Below, in pieces: positions 1 through 5,492 of a stretch of 5,492 bases of DNA. A model generated the notes under the pieces. It made no database searches, had not been told where the DNA came from, and worked only from the letters and a program-made list of their open reading frames with translations. This stretch comes from Comamonadaceae bacterium (GTDB lineage: Bacteria; Pseudomonadota; Gammaproteobacteria; Burkholderiales; Burkholderiaceae_C): positions 1 to 5,492 of the forward strand of contig JAHEBY010000197.1 of assembly GCA_024642025.1 (NCBI GenBank), in the 5' to 3' direction. Made by a program: the position numbers and the translations under genes. Numbering within the stretch: position 1 is the stretch's first letter; each line of letters starts with the position of its first letter.

Positions 1-754
1 ACTCGCCATCATCTCTATCGCATCGTTGCTGGCAGGCTTTCTGGACTCTATTGTGGGCGGCGGCGGATTGGTAATGGTGCCAGCCCTCTTCGCCACATTT
101 CCGGCGGCCCAGCCTGCCACGCTCCTGGGTACCAACAAAGGGGCGGCCATTTGGGGGACTGGTATCGCCGCTGTGCAATACAGCAGACGCGTGAAACTGA
201 GGTGGCCCGTGCTGTTGCCCGCGGCGGCGCTGGGCTTTGCCGGCTCGCTGGCGGGCGCCTGGACCGTGACCTTGATATCGCCGGATTTCTTACGCAAACT
301 ACTGCCCTTCATTCTGCTGGCAATGCTGGCCTATACGTTGGCCAAAAAGCAGCTGGGGCAACACCACGAACCGCGGTTCAATGGGCGCGCCGAAGTGCTG
401 GCCGCGGGCGCGATTGGTCTGGTGCTGGGTTTTTATGACGGCTTTTTTGGGCCCGGCACAGGGAGCCTGTTTGTCTTTCTGCTGGTACGCTGGCTGGGCT
501 ACGATTTTTTGAACGCTTCAGCCTCAACCAAAGTGCTGAACAGCGCGACCAATCTGGCGGCGCTGCTGCTCTTCACGATCAAAGGGCATGTGTGGTGGCA
601 TTTTGTGGTCGCCCTTGCTGTGGCCAATGTGCTGGGCAGCATGCTGGGCACGCACCTGGCCATGAAGCATGGCACAGGTTTTATTCGCGCAGTGTTTGTA
701 CTGGTCGTCAGCGCCCTGATCCTGAAAACGGCTTACGACGCATTCCTGCGCTGA
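1..754 (+). CDS. TSUP family (TauE/SafE, YfcA-like) membrane permease, 5' partial
   Basis: Probable inner-membrane transporter of the TSUP (sulfite exporter TauE/SafE) family, closest in my recollection to E. coli YfcA. The first complete codon in frame is at position 2 and the frame is open to the window edge; 250 residues are visible, so only about ten N-terminal residues should be missing. Visible family marks are a glycine-rich first helix (GFLDSIVGGGGL, about residues 12-23), a TNK motif after it (about 44-46), and the second-repeat signature GFYDGFFGPGTGS (about 143-155) followed by STKVLNSATN. The two halves resemble each other, as expected for the internal repeat of this family, and there are about 7-8 hydrophobic segments. 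The TTG at position 26 is not a likely start because the frame continues upstream with hydrophobic residues that belong to the first helix. Substrate unknown: family members move sulfur-containing organic anions, but neighbours give no clue. It converges on mrdA with 12 bases between stop codons. Confidence 0.88.
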   Translation, partial: LAIISIASLLAGFLDSIVGGGGLVMVPALFATFPAAQPATLLGTNKGAAIWGTGIAAVQYSRRVKLRWPVLLPAAALGFAGSLAGAWTVTLISPDFLRKLLPFILLAMLAYTLAKKQLGQHHEPRFNGRAEVLAAGAIGLVLGFYDGFFGPGTGSLFVFLLVRWLGYDFLNASASTKVLNSATNLAALLLFTIKGHVWWHFVVALAVANVLGSMLGTHLAMKHGTGFIRAVFVLVVSALILKTAYDAFLR

Positions 755-766
755 GCCGTGAGCGAT

Positions 767-2734
767 TCAGGGCTGCGCGACGGTAACACCTGTTGGCGTA
801 ACCCACGGCACCTCAGTCAGACTGCGGGGCTTGCCCATTGGCGTGGTAGCCTGCCCCTGCTGCACGGCGGCCATGTCCGCCTCGTTGGGGTATTGCTTGA
901 GCAGCCAGTAGTCAAACACACGCCTGGCAATGGGCGCCGCATTGGCACCACCGAAGCCAGCGTTTTCCACAATGGCCGCCAGCGCGATGGTGGGATTTTC
1001 AGCCGGGGCAAACGCTACATACAGGGCGTGATCGCGCAGATGCTCTTCGATTTTTGCAGCGTTGTATTTTTCATTTTTGGCGAGCGACGCGGCCTGCGCC
1101 GTGCCAGTTTTGCCGCCACTGACATACCCGGCGCCTGCAAAGGCCCGTGCTGACGTGCCATCGGTGGTAACCCCCACCATGCCCTTGCGAATCACGGCAA
1201 TGTTTTCCGGTTTGTACCCCAGGGATTCCGGTTCGGCTGGCGCCACCAGCGTGCGGGCGCGGGTCTCAGAATCTTCGGTGGCAATGATGAGTTGCGGTTT
1301 GTGCTTGACGCCGCCATTCATCAACGTTGCCGTTGCCTGCGCCAGCTGCAACATCGTGAAGCTGTTGTAGCCTTGCCCGATGCCCAGCGAGATGGTCTCG
1401 CCGGGGTACCATTTCTTCTGATCGGGCCGCTTGTAATAGTCCCGCTTCCACTGCGTGCTGGGCAACACGCCACGCACCTCACCATTGATATCAATGCCCG
1501 TGATCTGGCCAAAACCCAGCGGCGCCATGAAGTCATGCATGACGTCAACGCCCAGCTCGTTGGCCAGCGAGTAGAAATAGGCGTTACTGGACTCCACGAT
1601 GGCCCGGTGCATGTCCATCAAGCCACCGCGCTCGTTTTCAGGGCTGCCAAAACGGTGACCGGCGAACATGTAAAAGCCGGGGTCGTTGATGATGACGCTT
1701 GGGCCCCGGGTGCCGGTCTGCAGTGCGGCCATCGCCATGAAAGGCTTGTAGGTGGAACCCGGCGGGTAGGTGCCGCGCAGCGCCCGGTTCAGCAGGGGTT
1801 TGTCGATGGATTCATTGAGCGCCTTCCAGCTTTCGGTGTCAATGCCATCGACAAACAGGTTGGGATCAAACGTGGGCTTGCTGACGAAAGCCAGCACCTC
1901 GCCCGTTCTGGGGTCCAGCGCCACGAGGGCGCCACGGCGATCGCCGTATAGATCTTCCACCAGCTTCTGCAGGCGGATGTCGATCGACAGCACCACCGTG
2001 TTGCCAGGCGTCGAGGGAATGCTGGAAAGTTTTCGCACAGCGCGGCCACCTGCCGAAGTCTCGACCGAGTCCACGCCCGTTATGCCGTGCAGCTGAGCCT
2101 CGAAACTCTGCTCGACACCGAGCTTGCCGATGTATTCAGTACCCCGGTAGTTGGCCTCGTCTTCGGACTCTTCAATGCGCTCCTTTTCGGCCTGATTGAT
2201 GCGTCCGATATAGCCAACCACGTGGCTGGCCAGTTCACCGTAGGGATAGCTTCTGAACAGGCGGGCCTTGACGTCTACACCCGTAAACCGGTAACGCTGC
2301 GCGACAAAGCGCGCCACCTCCGCGTCGGTCAGACGGGTTCTAAGCGGCAGCGACTCAAAGCTCTTGGACTCCTCCATCAGCTTTTTGAAACGCCGGCGGT
2401 CTCTTGGCGTAATCTCCACCAGCGCCGACAGCTCCTCGATGGTCTGCTCCAGGTCCGGCACCTTGGACGGCATGATTTCCAGCGTGTAGGCGGAGTAATT
2501 GCTGGCCAGCACAACGCCGTTGCGATCCAGTATGAGGCCCCGGCTGGGCACAATGGGCACCACGGCTGTCCGGTTGTTTTCGGCCTGCTCCTTCAGGTCG
2601 TCATGTCGCAGCACCTGCAGGTAAAAAAGGCGCGAGGCCAGCAGGCCAAAGCACAACGACACCACCACACCGAGCACGAACACCCGCGCCTTGAACCGGA
2701 AGAGTTCGACTTCGACGTTGCGCAGCTCAGTCAT
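767..2734 (-). CDS. mrdA: Penicillin-binding protein 2 (peptidoglycan D,D-transpeptidase MrdA)
   Basis: Class B penicillin-binding protein of the elongasome, crosslinking new peptidoglycan during lateral wall growth; anchored in the inner membrane with its bulk in the periplasm. The product has 655 residues, slightly longer than E. coli PBP2. Order: short cytoplasmic tail, one membrane anchor (about 16-38), dimerisation/pedestal domain beginning with VPSRGLILDRNG (about 62-73) and including RSYPYGELASHVVGYIGRI (about 161-179), then the transpeptidase domain. All three catalytic motifs are present: SxxK as STYK (nucleophile Ser327, Lys330), SxN as SSN (382-384) and KTGT (542-545). A tail of roughly 40 residues, rich in Pro, Thr and Gln, follows the domain. 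The start ATG shares one base with the mreD stop (TAATG) and has no clear Shine-Dalgarno, so translation probably depends on reinitiation after mreD. The partner glycosyltransferase gene rodA is not next downstream. Confidence 0.97.
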   Translation of the reverse strand: MTELRNVEVELFRFKARVFVLGVVVSLCFGLLASRLFYLQVLRHDDLKEQAENNRTAVVPIVPSRGLILDRNGVVLASNYSAYTLEIMPSKVPDLEQTIEELSALVEITPRDRRRFKKLMEESKSFESLPLRTRLTDAEVARFVAQRYRFTGVDVKARLFRSYPYGELASHVVGYIGRINQAEKERIEESEDEANYRGTEYIGKLGVEQSFEAQLHGITGVDSVETSAGGRAVRKLSSIPSTPGNTVVLSIDIRLQKLVEDLYGDRRGALVALDPRTGEVLAFVSKPTFDPNLFVDGIDTESWKALNESIDKPLLNRALRGTYPPGSTYKPFMAMAALQTGTRGPSVIINDPGFYMFAGHRFGSPENERGGLMDMHRAIVESSNAYFYSLANELGVDVMHDFMAPLGFGQITGIDINGEVRGVLPSTQWKRDYYKRPDQKKWYPGETISLGIGQGYNSFTMLQLAQATATLMNGGVKHKPQLIIATEDSETRARTLVAPAEPESLGYKPENIAVIRKGMVGVTTDGTSARAFAGAGYVSGGKTGTAQAASLAKNEKYNAAKIEEHLRDHALYVAFAPAENPTIALAAIVENAGFGGANAAPIARRVFDYWLLKQYPNEADMAAVQQGQATTPMGKPRSLTEVPWVTPTGVTVAQP

Positions 2735-3264
2735 TACAGCGGTCGGTTTGCGTCAGGATTGGGCGCACGTCGTTGTGGCGCCAGCAGGAGCACACTGACC
2801 AGCGGCCAGATCACCGCTTCGATCAGTGGCGCCAAAAACACACCCAGCCCGGGGAAGATTCCGCCACTGATCAGGCGGATCACCAGCTCTATGGCATGCG
2901 CCGCGGCAAAAATGGGCAACACCTGAATCGCCTGCGAAGGCACGCTAAACCAGAGCAATCGCCGATGGATGGCAATGGCCAGGAAACTCAACGCGGTATA
3001 GGCCAGCGCGTGCTGCCCCAGGAGGCTGGTCTGATGCACGTCCATCATCAGGCCAAAGGCAAATGCGGCGCCCACGCCCACACGTAGCGGCTGATGCACG
3101 GTCCAGAACACCAGCACAACGGCCAGCAGGTCAGGCATCCAGGGCGCACGACCCCAAAGTCCCATGTTTTGAGCCATGTTCAGCATCAGCGCCAACATGA
3201 GTGACCCCCAGACAAACAGTGGGTTTGCCGGGAGCAACAATTGCTGACCAGGACGCATGATCAT
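2734..3264 (-). CDS. mreD: Rod shape-determining protein MreD
   Basis: Small integral membrane protein of the elongasome that works with MreC to link cytoplasmic MreB to periplasmic wall synthesis. The chosen start gives 176 residues (MIMRPGQQLLLP...), normal for the family, with about five or six hydrophobic segments (roughly 16-33, 43-57, 62-77, 86-100, 109-130, 140-163). Family marks are PWMPDLLAVVLVFW near 41-54, HQPLRVG near 57-63 and GLMMDVHQTSLLGQHALAY near 71-89. The frame is open further upstream to an ATG at 3393, but that extension lies inside mreC and is polar and arginine-rich, unlike MreD. The ATG at 3264 overlaps the mreC stop by four bases (ATGA) and has AAGG nine bases upstream. 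An alternative in-frame ATG lies at 3258. The stop shares one base with the mrdA start, implying tight translational coupling. Confidence 0.94.
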   Translation of the reverse strand: MIMRPGQQLLLPANPLFVWGSLMLALMLNMAQNMGLWGRAPWMPDLLAVVLVFWTVHQPLRVGVGAAFAFGLMMDVHQTSLLGQHALAYTALSFLAIAIHRRLLWFSVPSQAIQVLPIFAAAHAIELVIRLISGGIFPGLGVFLAPLIEAVIWPLVSVLLLAPQRRAPNPDANRPL

Positions 3265-4184
3265 TTGGACTTGCCTTTTTTGATCGGCAGCGAAACCACT
3301 TCGGGCGCGGGCCGGGCGACAACGGCTTCCGCTGCTATGGGATTCAATACCATTACAAAGCTTGCGCCGTCTACCAGCGCCACCGGCGTGCAATAGATCC
3401 GCACAAAGGCAGACTCCAGCCGCCGCTCGACCTTCTCGACACGGGCGACTGGCAATCCAGATGGATACACCCCGTCAACCCCGCTGGTGGTGAGCAGGTC
3501 GCCTACCTGCACATCCGCATTGGCCGACATGAATCGCAACTCCAGGGTGCCCGAGTGGGCCGCAGCATCACCAAACGCGACCCCACGCACGCCAGTTCGC
3601 ACGTTGAGCACCGGTATCGCCTGATCGCGATCAATCAGCAATGTCACCTCACTGACGGCTGGGTAAACGCGCGTCACCTGGCCAAGGACGCCAGATTCAT
3701 CGAGCACAGGAGAACCCGGGGCTATGCCGTTCACAAGCCCTTTGTCAATGATGACCTTGCGGGTATACGGGTCTGCTGCGTCGTATAACACGATCGCGGC
3801 CTGCCCGGGACCTGTGACGCGCTCACGCAATGCCAGCAAACCCCGAAGGCGGGCGTTTTCCAGCATGAGCTGGTCTGACTGACTGGCCCGTTGCGCCATG
3901 GCGCCGAGTCTTTTTTGGGCGTCATCCGCGGCCAACTGCGCCGTTCGCAGAGATTCAACATACTTCCCGCCGCCTTGGAACCAAACCAATGGCTGCTGCA
4001 CCGCCCATTGCACGGGATACAGCGCCGTGGCCAACGCCACGCGCAAGGGCTTGGCCACCTGAAAGCGCATGTCGGCCACCATCAAAAACAGTGCGAGCGC
4101 GCTGAAGATCGTGAGTTTGGACAGCGCCGACGGCCCCTGCCTGAAGAAGGGCGGTGGAGTTCTGTCTAGGGTACCGAGTGGCAT
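3261..4184 (-). CDS. mreC: Rod shape-determining protein MreC
   Basis: Elongasome scaffold protein: a single-pass inner-membrane protein whose periplasmic part binds and activates PBP2. The product has 307 residues. A short cytoplasmic N-terminus (MPLGTLDRTPPPFFRQGPS) precedes one membrane helix (about 22-38); a helical, Ala/Leu/Glu/Arg-rich coiled-coil stretch covers about 72-120; the two-lobed beta domain covers about 122-280. Typical marks are DPYTRKVIIDKG (138-149), GVLGQVTRVYP (165-175), VLLxDR-like TLLIDRDQAIPV (181-192) and TSGVDGVYPSGLPVARVEKV (233-252). The protein ends in a short basic tail (IKKGKSK). The ATG at 4184 is chosen because the proline-rich MPLGTLDR start looks typical of Burkholderiales MreC. 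Its ribosome site is weak: a run of five G lies about 13 bases upstream. It follows mreB by 49 bases and overlaps mreD by four. Confidence 0.96.
   Translation of the reverse strand: MPLGTLDRTPPPFFRQGPSALSKLTIFSALALFLMVADMRFQVAKPLRVALATALYPVQWAVQQPLVWFQGGGKYVESLRTAQLAADDAQKRLGAMAQRASQSDQLMLENARLRGLLALRERVTGPGQAAIVLYDAADPYTRKVIIDKGLVNGIAPGSPVLDESGVLGQVTRVYPAVSEVTLLIDRDQAIPVLNVRTGVRGVAFGDAAAHSGTLELRFMSANADVQVGDLLTTSGVDGVYPSGLPVARVEKVERRLESAFVRIYCTPVALVDGASFVMVLNPIAAEAVVARPAPEVVSLPIKKGKSK
3274..3279 (-). promoter_or_regulatory. Ribosome binding site supporting the mreD start at 3264
   Basis: On the minus strand AAAAGG lies nine bases before the ATG at 3264, within the last codons of mreC. Together with the ATGA stop/start overlap it favours this start over the longer open frame beginning at 3393. 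Confidence 0.5.
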
Positions 4185-4202
4185 GTGCCGCTATTGTCCC
4201 CC

Positions 4203-4235
4203 AAGCGCCGCTGCGCCCGGGCGCGCGTTGCGCTT
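4203..4235 (-). repeat. Nested GC-rich inverted repeat between mreB and mreC
   Basis: The 49-base gap between mreB and mreC contains a perfect 12-base palindrome (GCGCCCGGGCGC, 4213-4224) enclosed by six-base inverted arms (AAGCGC at 4203-4208 and GCGCTT at 4230-4235). The outer arm reaches two bases into the mreB stop codon. The mRNA could fold into a stable stem here. There is no U-run on the downstream side (the transcript continues with five G), so it is not a standard intrinsic terminator. A role in mRNA stability, processing or attenuation between mreB and mreC is inference. Confidence 0.55.
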
Positions 4236-5277
4236 ATTCGCTGGTGAAAATGGAACCCAGCCGCTCCATCTGCTCAAGCGCAATGCCGCAACCGCGCACC
4301 ACACAGGTCAGCGGATCTTCGGCAACCAGCACCGGCAAGCCGGTCTCTTCGGCCAGAAGGCGGTCCAGATCGCGCAGCAAAGCACCGCCTCCGGTGAGCA
4401 TCATGCCGCGATCGGCAATGTCGGCACCGAGTTCAGGTGGGGTTTGTTCCAGCGCGTTTTTAACCGCAGAGACGATATTGTTCAGTGGGTCGGTCAGTGC
4501 TTCCAGAATTTCGTTGCTGGAAATCGTGAAGCTGCGTGGAACGCCCTCGGACAGATTGCGCCCGCGAACTTCCATTTCCTTGACTTCGCTGCCGGGGAAG
4601 GCTGAGCCAATCTGCTTTTTAATGGCTTCAGCCGTGGGCTCACCAATAAGCATGCCGTAATTGCGACGGATGTAGTTGATGATGGCTTCGTCGAACTTGT
4701 CGCCACCTACGCGCACACTGCCTTTGTAGACCATACCACCCAAGGAAATGACGCCTACCTCGGTGGTGCCGCCACCAATATCCACGACCATGGAGCCACT
4801 GGCTTCGCTGACCGGCAATCCGGCACCAATGGCCGCCGCCATGGGTTCTTCAATCAGATACACATCACTGGCACCCGCGCCGAGCGCCGATTCGCGAATG
4901 GCGCGCCGCTCAACTTGCGTTGAACCACAAGGCACACAGATGATGATGCGCGGACTGGGCTTGAACACGCCCCGCGGATGCACCATTTTGATGAACTGCT
5001 TGAGCATCTGCTCGGTGACTGTAAAGTCAGCGATCACGCCGTCCTTCATGGGACGGATGGCTTCTATGTTGCCGGGTACTTTGCCCAACATGGCTTTGGC
5101 TTCACGGCCCACCGCCTGAATCGTTTTTTTGCCTTGGGGACCCCCTTCGTGCCGGATCGCCACCACTGAGGGCTCGTCCAGAACGATACCCTTGTCGCGT
5201 ACAAAAATCAGGGTGTTGGCTGTGCCCAGGTCAATCGCCAGATCGGTAGAAAAATACCGGCGGAATGTTCCAAACAT
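4234..5277 (-). CDS. mreB: Rod shape-determining protein MreB (bacterial actin homologue)
   Basis: Actin-like ATPase that forms membrane-bound filaments on the cytoplasmic face and orients the cell-wall elongation machinery. The product is 347 residues, the standard length. The actin-fold nucleotide motifs are all visible: phosphate-1 loop AIDLGTANTLI (14-24), phosphate-2 loop VVDIGGGTTEV (164-174), and the adenosine motif MMLTGGGALL (292-301). The IEEPMAAAIGAGLPV stretch (142-156), which carries the acidic residue implicated in ATP hydrolysis in this family, is intact. The N-terminus MFGTFRRYFSTD has the aromatic/basic pattern of the amphipathic membrane-targeting helix of Gram-negative MreB. 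The ATG at 5277 is supported by AGAGGA six bases upstream and by this conserved N-terminus. It is the first gene of the mreBCD-mrdA cluster and is divergent from the presumed gatC. Confidence 0.98.
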   Translation of the reverse strand: MFGTFRRYFSTDLAIDLGTANTLIFVRDKGIVLDEPSVVAIRHEGGPQGKKTIQAVGREAKAMLGKVPGNIEAIRPMKDGVIADFTVTEQMLKQFIKMVHPRGVFKPSPRIIICVPCGSTQVERRAIRESALGAGASDVYLIEEPMAAAIGAGLPVSEASGSMVVDIGGGTTEVGVISLGGMVYKGSVRVGGDKFDEAIINYIRRNYGMLIGEPTAEAIKKQIGSAFPGSEVKEMEVRGRNLSEGVPRSFTISSNEILEALTDPLNNIVSAVKNALEQTPPELGADIADRGMMLTGGGALLRDLDRLLAEETGLPVLVAEDPLTCVVRGCGIALEQMERLGSIFTSE

Positions 5278-5283
5278 TAAAAT

Positions 5284-5290
5284 TCCTCTC
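5284..5290 (-). promoter_or_regulatory. Ribosome binding site of mreB
   Basis: Read on the minus strand, GAGAGGA ends six bases before the ATG at 5277, matching the anti-Shine-Dalgarno well. It is the strongest ribosome site in the window. The downstream genes have weaker sites or none, which fits MreB being needed in larger amounts than MreC, MreD and PBP2. Confidence 0.75.
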
Positions 5291-5370
5291 AGACACGACC
5301 CGCGCTTCGGCAGGCCATCGCCATGTTTATCAACTCAAAAGCGTAGGTTTTGCGCCAAAATCCGCACATT

Positions 5371-5399
5371 TTCGGATACGCCATCAAAGGCGGGATAAT
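5371..5399 (+). promoter_or_regulatory. Candidate sigma-70 promoter for the divergent gene (gatC)
   Basis: A good -10 box GATAAT (5394-5399, five of six consensus bases) follows a weak -35 box TTCGGA (5371-5376, three of six) with a 17-base spacer. Transcription would start near 5406 and leave a leader of about 70 bases before the ATG at 5479. Two short inverted repeats overlap the -35 and -10 boxes. Assignment is by pattern only; no equally good promoter for mreB was found on the minus strand. Confidence 0.35.
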
Positions 5400-5410
5400 A
5401 ACCCATCCCC

Positions 5411-5419
5411 TGTGAATAA
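5411..5419 (-). promoter_or_regulatory. Single DnaA-box-like 9-mer
   Basis: On the minus strand TTATTCACA matches the DnaA box consensus TTATNCACA exactly, in the middle of the mreB/gatC divergent region. Only one such box is seen, so this is not an origin; it may be a DnaA regulatory site or chance. Confidence 0.25.
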
Positions 5420-5424
5420 CCTGC

Positions 5425-5447
5425 CCGGCCTGGCCTGAACGGGCCGG
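5425..5447 (+). repeat. GC-rich hairpin in the presumed gatC leader
   Basis: CCGGCC (5425-5430) and GGCCGG (5442-5447) are perfect inverted arms around an 11-base loop. An alternative fold pairs 5430-5435 with 5442-5447 using one G-U pair and a six-base loop. No T-run follows on either strand, so it is not a convincing terminator. If the promoter at 5371-5399 is real, this stem sits in the 5' untranslated leader of gatC. Confidence 0.45.
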
Positions 5448-5478
5448 ACTTACACCCGGTTTCATCTCCACTTTCACC

Positions 5479-5492
5479 ATGTCCCTGACCGC
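5479..5492 (+). CDS. gatC: Start of a divergent gene, probably gatC (Asp/Glu-tRNA amidotransferase subunit C), 3' partial
   Basis: Only the start codon and three further codons plus two bases are present (Met-Ser-Leu-Thr, then GC). The call rests mainly on synteny: in Burkholderiales the gatCAB operon is commonly divergent from mreB, and GatC proteins of this group often begin M-(S/A)-L-T. GatC is the small subunit of the GatCAB complex, which converts misacylated Glu-tRNA(Gln) or Asp-tRNA(Asn) to the correct amide form. No Shine-Dalgarno is visible in the 25 bases upstream, which are pyrimidine-rich, so initiation would be SD-independent or the start may differ. The sequence alone cannot prove the identity. 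Confidence 0.6.

Larger units (their letters stand above)
5278..5478. other. Divergent intergenic control region mreB / presumed gatC
   Basis: These 201 bases contain no supported gene: the minus-strand frame from 5480 to 5289 has no coding resemblance. They should hold the start signals for both transcripts. Visible elements are the mreB ribosome site, a cluster of short inverted repeats at 5348-5409, a candidate plus-strand promoter, a DnaA-box-like 9-mer and a GC-rich hairpin. AT content is clearly higher at 5325-5420 than in the flanking genes, as expected for promoter DNA. The mreB promoter could not be assigned: the best -10-like string on the minus strand is GATAAA (about 5326-5331), without a good -35. 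Confidence 0.7.

Noticed and set aside
26..28. TTG at 26 as the start of the permease
   Set aside because: The frame is open to the window edge with hydrophobic residues (LAIISIAS) that complete the first membrane helix, so the true start lies outside the window.
748..773. Bidirectional intrinsic terminator between the permease and mrdA
   Set aside because: The stem is short, has an internal mismatch and lacks T-runs; part of its symmetry arises simply because both genes end in CTGA.
758..1153. 131-codon plus-strand frame directly after the permease gene
   Set aside because: Antisense to the end of mrdA, no ribosome site and no protein resemblance.
1292..1951. 219-codon plus-strand open frame opposite the mrdA transpeptidase domain
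   Set aside because: Antisense to the conserved catalytic domain of PBP2; composition is that of a reverse-frame shadow (many His, Arg, Val, Gln).
2087..2926. 279-codon open frame on the plus strand opposite mrdA and mreD
   Set aside because: It lies entirely antisense to two clearly recognised genes, spans their junction and its translation shows no family motif; a GC-bias shadow.
2734..3393. Longer MreD form of 219 residues starting at 3393
   Set aside because: The extra 43 residues are arginine- and serine-rich, overlap the conserved end of mreC and do not resemble an MreD N-terminus; the start at 3264 has an ATGA overlap and an SD.
4069..4660. Two overlapping plus-strand open frames of 178 and 168 codons opposite mreC and mreB
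   Set aside because: They mirror each other in different frames over conserved mreB and mreC sequence and have no recognisable domain.
1..5492. Mobile elements, CRISPR repeats, tRNA or rRNA genes, toxin-antitoxin or defence genes
   Set aside because: Read through on both strands; nothing beyond the housekeeping genes and small inverted repeats described could be supported.

Overview
The window holds an ordinary bacterial cell-shape operon with a gene at each edge that is cut by the window boundary. The protein sequences and gene order (gatC divergent from mreB-mreC-mreD-mrdA) fit a betaproteobacterium of the order Burkholderiales, probably Comamonadaceae-like (Rhodoferax, Polaromonas, Acidovorax and relatives). 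This placement comes from recalled family resemblance and synteny, not from a search.

Layout: (1) Positions 1-754, plus strand: a TSUP/YfcA-like membrane permease lacking only its first few codons. (2) Positions 767-5277, minus strand: mreB (5277-4234), mreC (4184-3261), mreD (3264-2734) and mrdA/PBP2 (2734-767). The last three genes are fused end to end by a 4-base and a 1-base overlap. mreB is separated from mreC by 49 bases that carry a strong GC-rich inverted repeat. (3) Positions 5278-5478: the divergent control region between mreB and a plus-strand gene starting at 5479, most likely gatC. It contains the mreB ribosome binding site, a candidate gatC promoter, several short inverted repeats, a GC-rich hairpin and one perfect DnaA-box consensus. 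(4) Positions 5479-5492: the first four codons of the presumed gatC.

How the genes work together: MreB filaments under the inner membrane, MreC in the periplasm and MreD in the membrane form the scaffold of the elongasome. PBP2 is its transpeptidase, crosslinking new lateral-wall peptidoglycan, and works with the glycosyltransferase RodA. RodA is often encoded directly after mrdA in related genomes, but here the permease gene converges on mrdA after only 12 bases, so rodA must lie elsewhere. The permease and GatC have no evident role in cell shape.

I found no mobile element, CRISPR array, tRNA, rRNA or defence-like system. All four complete genes look intact, with their catalytic or signature motifs present. 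The points worth a second look are regulatory and small in scale: the mreB-mreC inverted repeat, the structure of the divergent region, and the missing rodA.
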